Below, piece by piece: positions 1-5,137 of a DNA stretch of 5,137 bases. Within the stretch, counting starts at the first letter, position 1; each line of letters starts with the position of its first letter. The stretch is from an uncultured Planctomycetaceae bacterium (GTDB lineage Bacteria > Planctomycetota > Planctomycetia > Pirellulales > JACPPG01), in the NCBI GenBank assembly GCA_945957305.1, contig CAMFLN010000325.1, positions 1 to 5,137 on the forward strand, in the 5' to 3' direction. Under the pieces are notes generated by a model. It was not told where the DNA came from, ran no database searches, and was given only the letters and a program-made list of their open reading frames with translations. The position numbers and the translations under genes were made by a program.

Positions 1-1
1 G

Positions 2-2068
2 TACTATGAGGCTGTATTCCATTCGCGGTTTGCCCACCGCCTCGGCGAACTGGGACTGCCGATCGAGCGCACCGTCGATGGCTGGGAACTTGCAGGCATT
101 GACCGGCCATTGATTGAGAAATTCTCGCGGCGGAGCCAGCAAGTCGAGGAACTGGCCAAAGACAAGGGGATCACCGATCCCGAACTGAAAGCGGAATTGG
201 GCGCCATCACCCGCGAGCACAAACAGAACGCTCTCCAATTCGACGAGTTGCAGAGAATCTGGGATGGGTGGATGACGCCTGACGAACGCCGCGCCCTGGA
301 CAGCCTGGCAGGGCGGCTAGGGGAAGACGCAGCGCCCGTGGACGGGAATGCCGCGGTTCGCGCCATCGAGCACGCGCAGAAGCATGTCTTTACGCGCAAG
401 AGCGTTGTGCCGGAGCGACAGCTATTGGCCGAGGCGCTTTGGCATTCCGTCGGAGAGGCGACGCCGGATGAAATCCAGCAAGCGTATGGCCAGAGCGGGC
501 TGATCACCGGCGAACGATTTGGCAGGCGGATGGTGACGGACCGGGAGGTGCTAGAAGAAGAGCAACGGATCATCCGCTTTGCGCGTGAGGGCAAGGGAAC
601 CTGCAAACCGTTTGTCCGCAATCTTGAGTCTTTTCAGGACGATAGGCTCACGGCGGAGCAAAAGTCGGCCGTCAAGGGAATCGTTGAGTCCCGCGATCAA
701 TTGGTGCTGTTGCGCGGCGCGGCTGGCGTGGGTAAGACGCGCCTGATGAAGGAAGTGGCCCATGTCGTCGAACGAAGCGGAACCAAAGTGTTCGCCTTCG
801 CTCCCTCCGCCGATGCCGGTCGCGGAGTGTTGCGCGACGAGGGTTTTAATGCCGACACGGTGGCCACGTTACTCGTCAACGAAAAGCTGCAAAAGGAACT
901 GGCCGGCGAGCTGATTTGGATCGACGAGGCGGGGATGATGGACGCCCGCACGACCCGTGGGGTGCTGGCGCTGGCGGACCGGCTTGACGCGCGCGTGCTC
1001 CTGTCGGGAGACCGCTATCAGCATGGCGCCGTGGCGCGCGGCGACGTGCTACGCATGCTGGAGACCGAAGCGGGGATCAAGCCGATCGAAGTGAATCAGA
1101 TTCAACGTCAGCAAAAGCAGGCCTATCGCGAAGCTATCCAATTCCTGAGCGAACATCGCATGGAAGATGGCTATGAGCGCCTGGATGAGTTGGGATGGAT
1201 CAAGGAGCTGCCGTACCACGAGCGGTATAAACAGATCGCCGCCGACTACTTGAAGGCGGTGGACGATGGCAAGACGGCATTGGTCGTGACTCCCCGGCAT
1301 GTCGAGGCGGCGCGCGTGACGCAGGAAATCCGCAGCGGCCTGCGCCAGGCAGGCGAGATCGGCGAGGAGGACCGCCATTTCTTAAAACTGGAAAACGCGC
1401 ATCTGACATCGGCCGAGCTGCGCGACGCCGTCAACTACCGTGCTGGGGACGTGATTATTTTCCACCAGAACGCTCAAGGGTTTACGCGGGGTGATCGCCT
1501 GGTGGTCAAGCCTGGCGCAAAGCTGCCGCTCGACCAGGCGGAGCGGTTTCATGTGTCCCGCCCGGCCGAGTTGGCCTTGGCCGCGGGTGACACCCGCGGC
1601 ATTCCCAGCGGCGGGCGCACCGCCGACGACAAGCATCGCCTGGAATCCGGCTCAACGTATCAGGTCAAGCGGTTCGACGACGATGGCAACATCATGCTGT
1701 CGAATGGCTGGGTCGTGGGAAAGGATTTCGGGCACCTGGCGCATGGGTACGTGAGCACGTCGCATAGCAGCCAGGGCAAGACGTACCAGCGTGTCTTTGT
1801 CGCGCAGGGACGGGTGAGCTTTGCCGCGTCGTCCAAGGAGCAGTTCTACGTAGCCACGTCGCGAGGGACCGAGCAAGTCACGATCTACACCGAGGACAAG
1901 CAAGAGCTACTGGACGCCGTCAGCCGTTCGGAAGACCGCGTGACGGCCACCGAATTCATCAAGACCGTGCCGTTTAGACAGATGACCGCGCTGCGTGATA
2001 GGGAGGTCGTTGTCGAAGCCCCAAGCATGCCGATGCCGACCAGGGAGGAGCCTGCTTATGACCGATAG
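2..2068 (+). CDS. MobF-family relaxase-helicase (TrwC/TraA type), 5'-truncated by window edge
   Basis: C-terminal 688 residues of a conjugative relaxase whose reading frame is open to the left edge, so the true start lies outside. In this family an N-terminal HUH domain nicks oriT and a C-terminal RecD-like (SF1B) helicase unwinds the transferred strand in the cytoplasm. The first ~45 visible residues (GWELAG, then FSRRSQQVEEL) match the end of the relaxase domain. The helicase follows: Walker A GAAGVGKT at visible residues 239-246, Walker B IDEAG at 307-311, motif III GDRYQHGAVARGD from 336, a motif IV-like IQRQQ around 367-371, STSHSSQGKT ending at 594, and FYVATSRG at 615-622. All motor motifs look intact, so nothing visible suggests decay. 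Only about 65 residues follow the last motif, so there is no long C-terminal extension. Family members are commonly about 900-1000 residues, so roughly 250-300 residues with the catalytic tyrosines are missing here. The stop overlaps the next gene by 11 nt. Family assignment is firm; mobility of the element is inferred. Confidence 0.93.
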   Translation, partial: YYEAVFHSRFAHRLGELGLPIERTVDGWELAGIDRPLIEKFSRRSQQVEELAKDKGITDPELKAELGAITREHKQNALQFDELQRIWDGWMTPDERRALDSLAGRLGEDAAPVDGNAAVRAIEHAQKHVFTRKSVVPERQLLAEALWHSVGEATPDEIQQAYGQSGLITGERFGRRMVTDREVLEEEQRIIRFAREGKGTCKPFVRNLESFQDDRLTAEQKSAVKGIVESRDQLVLLRGAAGVGKTRLMKEVAHVVERSGTKVFAFAPSADAGRGVLRDEGFNADTVATLLVNEKLQKELAGELIWIDEAGMMDARTTRGVLALADRLDARVLLSGDRYQHGAVARGDVLRMLETEAGIKPIEVNQIQRQQKQAYREAIQFLSEHRMEDGYERLDELGWIKELPYHERYKQIAADYLKAVDDGKTALVVTPRHVEAARVTQEIRSGLRQAGEIGEEDRHFLKLENAHLTSAELRDAVNYRAGDVIIFHQNAQGFTRGDRLVVKPGAKLPLDQAERFHVSRPAELALAAGDTRGIPSGGRTADDKHRLESGSTYQVKRFDDDGNIMLSNGWVVGKDFGHLAHGYVSTSHSSQGKTYQRVFVAQGRVSFAASSKEQFYVATSRGTEQVTIYTEDKQELLDAVSRSEDRVTATEFIKTVPFRQMTALRDREVVVEAPSMPMPTREEPAYDR
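2043..2050 (+). promoter_or_regulatory. Strong ribosome binding site for the downstream small gene
   Basis: GGGAGGAG lies 7 nt upstream of the ATG at 2058, inside the end of the relaxase gene. It is the best Shine-Dalgarno match in the window and decides the start of the 134-residue gene over an in-frame upstream candidate at 1995, which would lie deeper in the relaxase. It implies efficient initiation on the relaxase transcript. Confidence 0.8.
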
Positions 2069-2462
2069 TGCCCTAAAGCGCTTTCTGGCCGTCAATGCGC
2101 CCGATAAGGACGACGCCGCGGACGTCGAGCTGGAAGACCTCGGCGCCTTCGGTGTCCTCAGAGGGCCGCATGAGCGTGCGCTGATGCTCGAACTGCACAA
2201 AAAGGACGGCTCCATCGAAGCGTTCAACTATGCCTGGCTGGGCCGGGCGAGTTTTGAGCCATCCGAGGGGATTGTGCTGCATTTCAGTGGCACAACCGTG
2301 ACCATCATCGGCCGGAATTTGAATGCCGAGATTCGTCCGAACGTGCGGCTGTTCACCGCGATCTGCCGCCATCGCGTGCCGTGGGTCCGCGAGGCCGACG
2401 GCGCGACCGCGTTCACTACCCCCAAAGGTGCAGTCGTGGTGGATGAGATTCGTGTGAAGTAG
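2058..2462 (+). CDS. Conserved-looking hypothetical protein, translationally coupled to the MobF relaxase
   Basis: A 134-residue protein of unrecognised function. The ATG at 2058 is chosen because GGGAGGAG sits 7 nt upstream; the gene overlaps the relaxase stop by 11 nt, so the two are surely one transcript. No signal peptide, membrane segment, cysteine pair or helix-turn-helix is evident. After an acidic N-terminal stretch (PDKDDAADVELEDLG, residues 15-29) comes a body of alternating hydrophobic residues: ALMLELHKKDGSIEAF at 41-56, then SEGIVLHFSGTTVTIIGRNL at 69-88, ending VVVDEIRVK. This suggests a small cytoplasmic beta-rich fold. The YAWLGR segment at 59-63 and the GRNL at 85-88 look like conserved family positions, but that is an impression. 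By position it could be a relaxosome accessory protein or an element-borne regulator; neither role is shown by the sequence. Confidence 0.85.
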   Translation: MTDSALKRFLAVNAPDKDDAADVELEDLGAFGVLRGPHERALMLELHKKDGSIEAFNYAWLGRASFEPSEGIVLHFSGTTVTIIGRNLNAEIRPNVRLFTAICRHRVPWVREADGATAFTTPKGAVVVDEIRVK

Positions 2463-2473
2463 CGATCTGGCGT

Positions 2474-3607
2474 TTAGGGGCGGCGAGCACGCCGGGCTAG
2501 GTAGCCGGCGAAGGCTACTGCTCCCATGGCAGCCAGTGCGGATGATGAAGGCTCTGGTACGGGAGTGAGGAGGAAGGCGCTGAGATTGCCATTCGGATCG
2601 GTGCCGTAACCGACGACTTGGCCAAGGTCATTCACGTCGACCGCACTGCCTAAGATCCAGCCCGAGGTGGGGGCGATCAGGCTGTTGAGGTCCAGCATTT
2701 GGTTATTGTGATAGAGGAAGGCATATCCGCCAGAATTGTTTCCCGCCTCACCGACGATGTCGCCAGTATTGCTGATCCCCTTGGCAAGCGAATAGGTCAG
2801 AGGGAGGTGCTGCGGCCCCGCGCCCGGCGCGGCGGTGTCCAGTGGAGTAAATACGCCGGCGCTATACTCGAACGCGTGTAAACCACCGACGGTGGATGAA
2901 AAGCTGACTTGACCATGCAGGTTGACGCGCGGCTCGCCTCCGCCGCTGCTGTAACCGGGGCCAAGATCGACCTCTCCTCCGGCCACGGGAAAGAAAAGAG
3001 CATGCGGCGGCATCCCTGAGGTATTGACGGAGTACCCCGCCATATCCCCGGAGTCGCTGATCGAGCTGAGAAGCAACTGGTCTCCCAGCCCCGGGTAGTT
3101 CACGGTAAAGACCGGATTAACCGCTGGGTAGATATAACCGTGTTCATAGCCGTCATTGTAAGCTCCGACGGCCTTGCCTAAGTTGTTGATCGAGTTAAAG
3201 AACGTCCGATTGCCCCCCGCCGTCGCTCCGACGTCATTGAGGACGCCGCCAGCGGTCGAGTAGATATAGGCGTGCCCCACGCCGGTCGGAAAGAAGCTGC
3301 CGACGATTTGTCCTTGGTCATTGATGTCTTGCGCGGTTGCCGCCCAGGTCAAAGGCGTTACGACGCCATTGCTGTAGAAAACCGGCGCCGAATCGGCTCC
3401 GCCAACGACTTGGCCCAGATTGTTGAGGGCCGTGGGGATGAAGTTGCCCAAGTTTGTGACGGAATAGTGCGGTTCGTCAGCATGTGCCACGGATGATGTG
3501 CAATCCAAGGCGCTTGCTAGGGCAAGTCCTTGAAAGATCAGAGCGAATACCCAGCGCTGTGAGATGGGGCGCGAGAACAGGGGGCGATGCGACAAGGATG
3601 GTTGCAT
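2474..3607 (-). CDS. Exported HAF-repeat protein with PEP-CTERM sorting signal
   Basis: A 377-residue secreted protein. The N-terminus has basic residues, a hydrophobic core (WVFALIFQGLALASAL, residues 19-34) and a likely signal peptidase site AHA|DEP after residue 43. The mature part carries seven degenerate HAF-type repeats of the form (I/V/L)NxxGQ(I/V)VG, starting near residues 60, 95, 140, 183, 228, 278 and 325, with HAYIY, HGYIY, HALFF, HAFEY and YAFLY strands after most of them. The C-terminus is VPEP (350-353), a hydrophobic stretch and RRARRP, the tripartite signal that exosortase-type systems recognise in families where this has been studied. The role is therefore envelope or extracellular surface; no enzyme motif is seen, and the ligand is unknown. 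An in-frame TGA three codons upstream fixes the ATG at 3607 as the first possible start; no clear Shine-Dalgarno precedes it. It is divergent from the sigma gene and converges with the relaxase pair, 11 nt apart. Confidence 0.9.
   Translation of the reverse strand: MQPSLSHRPLFSRPISQRWVFALIFQGLALASALDCTSSVAHADEPHYSVTNLGNFIPTALNNLGQVVGGADSAPVFYSNGVVTPLTWAATAQDINDQGQIVGSFFPTGVGHAYIYSTAGGVLNDVGATAGGNRTFFNSINNLGKAVGAYNDGYEHGYIYPAVNPVFTVNYPGLGDQLLLSSISDSGDMAGYSVNTSGMPPHALFFPVAGGEVDLGPGYSSGGGEPRVNLHGQVSFSSTVGGLHAFEYSAGVFTPLDTAAPGAGPQHLPLTYSLAKGISNTGDIVGEAGNNSGGYAFLYHNNQMLDLNSLIAPTSGWILGSAVDVNDLGQVVGYGTDPNGNLSAFLLTPVPEPSSSALAAMGAVAFAGYLARRARRP
2477..2560 (-). other. PEP-CTERM sorting signal (within the HAF-repeat gene)
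   Basis: Residues 350-377 of the HAF-repeat protein: VPEP, then a hydrophobic stretch of about 16 residues (SALAAMGAVAFAGYLA) and the basic tail RRARRP. This order of PEP motif, membrane segment and arginine cluster is the recognised PEP-CTERM architecture. It predicts processing by an exosortase encoded elsewhere; no exosortase gene is in this window. Confidence 0.88.
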
Positions 3608-3648
3608 TAGCGGTCAGCGGGAGTAAGGGAGTCATGGAGTTGGTCATG

Positions 3649-3661
3649 GTGTGTTGCACAC
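3649..3661. repeat. Short inverted repeat GTGTG-TTG-CACAC
   Basis: A perfect 5-bp inverted repeat with a 3-nt loop, 42 nt upstream of the HAF-repeat gene start, probably in its leader. Beside it, GTCATGG occurs twice 12 nt apart (3631-3637 and 3643-3649). It could be an operator half-site pair or chance; the arms are short. Confidence 0.3.
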
Positions 3662-3774
3662 GCCGATACTGTCTATCTGCGCAAGGGGCGAAAATCAGAC
3701 ACGTTCTGCGACAAATATGTGGTTTGAAGCGGGATTTTAGTGGTCCAGCGGAGGTGGGATGCACAAGTCACGAA

Positions 3775-3814
3775 TTTCGGACACGGTGAAATCCAGGTAT
3801 TTTGGACGAAATCC
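3775..3814. repeat. Composite imperfect direct repeat upstream of the sigma gene
   Basis: TTTCGGAC (3775-3782), five spacer bases, then GAAATCC (3788-3794) is followed by TTTTGGAC (3800-3807) directly joined to GAAATCC (3808-3814). The two GAAATCC copies are exactly 20 bp apart, close to two helical turns, and lie about 100-120 bp upstream of the sigma gene start. This arrangement suits a paired protein-binding site; no binding protein is known to me. Confidence 0.35.
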
Positions 3815-3910
3815 CCGCCAAATTTGATTGGGGGAGACCGATGCGCCATGCTGACAATGTTCGGCGGGCCGACTTGGCGATTGTTCAGTAGTGCATGAAA
3901 GCGCAAGCCT

Positions 3911-4564
3911 ATGGATCTTCAAGAGACTTTGCCGGAGCCAACGCCGAGCCTAGGTAGGGACAATGTTCGCGAGCCGGCGGCGGACCAGTTGATCGCTGAA
4001 GCGCAGCTCGGATCGGCTGCCGCCTTGGACAGGCTGATCGAAATGCTCTCAGCCCATTTGGTGGCCGAGCTTGGAGGCCGCCGGGTGCGTGGTCTCAGCC
4101 CTTCACGAAGCGGCTCGGACCTGATTCAGGAGACGGTGGTGCGGGCGCGGGAGAAATTCGCACAGTTTAAGAAGCATACCTTCACCGAGTTCAAGCAATG
4201 GGCGCGAGGCATTCTGCACCTGCGGCGTAGGCACTGGATGCGCAACCACCGAGACCGCACCAACCAGAAGAAGATGGAAAGAATCTGGCTGGCGGTAACT
4301 CGGCGCAGGAATCTGCTCGATCGGGCGCGGGGCGGAGACGGCGCGCGCGTATTGGAAAGGAAAGAAGAAGCAGCGAAGGCCACGGCCGCCTTCGAGCGAC
4401 TCCAGCCGCACCAACAGTACATCGTCACGTTGCGAGTGATTGAAGGGCTGAGTTTTCGGCAGATTGCAGTGATCGTGAAGAGCAGCGAGGGAGCGGTTTC
4501 GCGCGCGCACCGCCGTGCGATCAAGCGGCTGGGGATGTATTTCAACGCCCATGAAAAAAACTAA
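3911..4564 (+). CDS. ECF-like RNA polymerase sigma factor (planctomycete kinase-associated type)
   Basis: A 217-residue sigma-70 family protein with only regions 2 and 4, as in ECF sigma factors, which direct RNA polymerase to a small set of promoters. Region 2 spans about residues 25-115: QLIAEAQLGSAAALDRLIE, then SGSDLIQETVVRAREKFAQF (68-87) and FKQWARGILHLRRRHWMR (94-111). The linker 116-150 is strongly basic. Region 4 spans about 152-207, with LQPHQQYIVTLRVIEGLSF and the helix-turn-helix FRQIAVIVKSSEGAVSRAHRRAIKRL split over 182-207. An in-frame TGA at 3896-3898 makes the ATG at 3911 the first available start; no clear Shine-Dalgarno is seen. It overlaps the kinase gene by 14 nt. Planctomycete genomes are known for ECF groups encoded next to Ser/Thr kinases, so control by phosphorylation is a reasonable inference. 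No anti-sigma factor gene is visible in the window. Confidence 0.9.
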   Translation: MDLQETLPEPTPSLGRDNVREPAADQLIAEAQLGSAAALDRLIEMLSAHLVAELGGRRVRGLSPSRSGSDLIQETVVRAREKFAQFKKHTFTEFKQWARGILHLRRRHWMRNHRDRTNQKKMERIWLAVTRRRNLLDRARGGDGARVLERKEEAAKATAAFERLQPHQQYIVTLRVIEGLSFRQIAVIVKSSEGAVSRAHRRAIKRLGMYFNAHEKN

Positions 4565-5137
4565 GTCCGGCAATTCACTTGATGACAATCGGAATGGTCA
4601 CGCATCGAGCGGCTCCGACGCAGCCTCGCTGCACTTCGTGGTCTGGCTGGCCGACCTCGCGAAGGCGTGGGAAGAGGGGGGCGATGCCGCTGCCGGGCTC
4701 TGCCGCCAGGCGCTCCCCAAACAGATGGGCCCATTTAAGCTCCATGCGCTACTCGGCTGTGGCAGCTACGGGGCGGTGTTCTTGGCCCTGGATACCGAGC
4801 TAGAGCGTTACGTCGCGCTCAAGGTGGCCTGGCCACACATCATGTACAACGCGGTGTCCAGTAGCCGCTTCGTCAATGAGCCCAAGACGGTTGCCTCGCT
4901 CAGCCACCCGGGCATCGTGCAGGTGTTCCGCTCGGGCTGGGTAGATTCGATCTGCTACATCGCTTTGGAATTCATCGACGGCCCCACGCTCGACCAGTGG
5001 CGAAAGACGCAAGTCCATGTCCCCACGCAGGCGGCGGCCCAGATTGTCTGCCGGGTCGCGGAAGCAATTGAATTCGCCCATTCAAATAGCGTGATTCATC
5101 GGGATCTGAAACCCAGCAATATCCTGTTGCGGAAAAT
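4551..5137 (+). CDS. Hanks-type Ser/Thr protein kinase, 3'-truncated by window edge
   Basis: The first 195 residues of a eukaryotic-like Ser/Thr kinase that phosphorylates protein targets with ATP. A hydrophilic N-terminus and a short helical segment (residues 27-57) precede the kinase domain, which starts near 61. Visible motifs: glycine loop LGCGSYGAV (68-76), VALK with catalytic Lys91, the likely helix C Glu110 in FVNEPKTV, ALEFIDG at the hinge (138-144), and the catalytic loop HRDLKPSN (183-190) with Asp185. The DFG motif and everything after lie beyond the edge, so membrane segments or sensor domains typical of this family cannot be judged. All catalytic residues seen are intact. The ATG at 4551 overlaps the sigma gene end by 14 nt; no good Shine-Dalgarno is present (GGGGA is about 15 nt upstream), so initiation probably relies on coupling to sigma translation. 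It most likely acts on the sigma factor or the same pathway. Confidence 0.93.
   Translation, partial: MKKTKSGNSLDDNRNGHASSGSDAASLHFVVWLADLAKAWEEGGDAAAGLCRQALPKQMGPFKLHALLGCGSYGAVFLALDTELERYVALKVAWPHIMYNAVSSSRFVNEPKTVASLSHPGIVQVFRSGWVDSICYIALEFIDGPTLDQWRKTQVHVPTQAAAQIVCRVAEAIEFAHSNSVIHRDLKPSNILLRK
4554..4560 (+). other. A7 run in the sigma/kinase overlap (possible slippage site)
   Basis: Seven consecutive A residues lie between the kinase ATG and the sigma TAA. In the sigma frame they read GAA AAA AAC TAA. Loss of one A from the transcript, or a +1 ribosomal shift, skips the sigma stop and continues in the kinase frame. The run itself is certain; its use as a slippage site is speculation. Confidence 0.4.

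Larger units (their letters stand above)
3608..3910. other. Divergent intergenic region between HAF-repeat gene and sigma gene
   Basis: This 303-bp stretch must hold the promoters of both flanking genes. It is visibly richer in A+T than the genes, especially 3680-3830. I find no protein-coding gene and no tRNA-like fold. No convincing -35/-10 pair was found on either strand; a TAAAAT on the minus strand (3734-3739) has no good partner. Two small repeat structures are listed separately. The promoters may be of a type I cannot recognise by eye, for instance read by the adjacent ECF-type sigma factor. Confidence 0.7.

Noticed and set aside
1995..2057. Upstream in-frame start extending the 134-residue protein by 21 residues
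   Set aside because: The added residues are a cysteine- and arginine-rich out-of-frame reading of the relaxase gene, while the ATG at 2058 has a near-ideal Shine-Dalgarno 7 nt away.
110..2068. TTG at 110 as the start of the relaxase gene
   Set aside because: The frame is open for 36 more codons to the left edge, and those residues match the end of the MobF relaxase domain, so the gene starts outside the window.
2491..2509. Inverted repeat GCCGG / CCGGC near the convergent gene ends, considered as a terminator
   Set aside because: It lies inside the arginine-rich C-terminal codons of the HAF-repeat gene, and no T run follows on either strand.
2474..3607. Lipoprotein reading of the exported protein (Cys36 after ALD)
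   Set aside because: Asp at the position before the cysteine does not fit a lipobox, and a standard AHA|DEP cleavage site follows at residue 43.
3734..3739. TAAAAT on the minus strand as a -10 box for the HAF-repeat gene
   Set aside because: No acceptable -35 hexamer occurs at 16-18 bp spacing.
3484..3789. Open frame on the + strand across the start of the HAF-repeat gene and the intergenic region
   Set aside because: It is antisense to the signal peptide region, has an arginine- and cysteine-rich composition with no domain, and lacks a convincing start.
3673..3922. Two overlapping minus-strand open frames in the divergent intergenic region
   Set aside because: No recognisable domain, no ribosome binding site, and they would run from the sigma gene start through the presumed promoters.
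4103..4588. Minus-strand open frame opposite the sigma gene
   Set aside because: A shadow of the GC-rich sigma gene on the other strand; the sigma motifs explain the region.
4579..4803. Open frame in the -1 phase after the sigma stop
   Set aside because: It overlaps the kinase N-terminus and glycine loop; its composition is that of an out-of-frame reading. It matters only as the product of a possible -1 slip at A AAA AAC.

Overview
The window most likely comes from the chromosome of a planctomycete (Planctomycetota, perhaps near Pirellulales). Three things point there: a secreted HAF-repeat protein with a VPEP...RRARR C-terminal sorting signal (PEP-CTERM type), an ECF-like sigma factor of the kind planctomycetes place beside Ser/Thr kinases, and that kinase gene overlapping the sigma gene. 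The DNA is GC-rich with generally weak Shine-Dalgarno sequences, which also fits. The assignment is inferred from gene content, not from a database match.

Left part (2-2462, + strand): the C-terminal two thirds of a MobF (TrwC/TraA-type) conjugative relaxase-helicase. It enters from the left edge and is followed, with an 11-nt overlap and a strong ribosome binding site, by a 134-residue gene of unknown function. The two look co-translated and are probably the trailing end of an integrated conjugative or mobilizable element or a plasmid-derived segment. No integrase, tRNA or attachment site is visible here.

Middle (2474-3607, - strand): a complete gene for an exported 377-residue HAF-repeat protein with an N-terminal signal peptide, seven degenerate repeats at roughly 45-residue spacing, and the C-terminal PEP signal. 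It converges on the relaxase pair with only 11 nt between the stop codons.

A 303-bp divergent intergenic region (3608-3910) holds no convincing gene. It does contain a small inverted repeat and a composite direct repeat that could be operators.

Right part (3911-5137, + strand): the ECF-type sigma factor (217 aa), then a Ser/Thr protein kinase running off the right edge (195 residues visible, through the HRDLKPSN catalytic loop). They overlap by 14 nt across an A7 run, which makes an operon and translational coupling very likely. Loss of one A in the transcript would fuse sigma and kinase into one protein. The likely logic is a kinase-controlled sigma factor signalling unit; its target genes are not shown by the sequence, though the divergent exported protein is a natural candidate.
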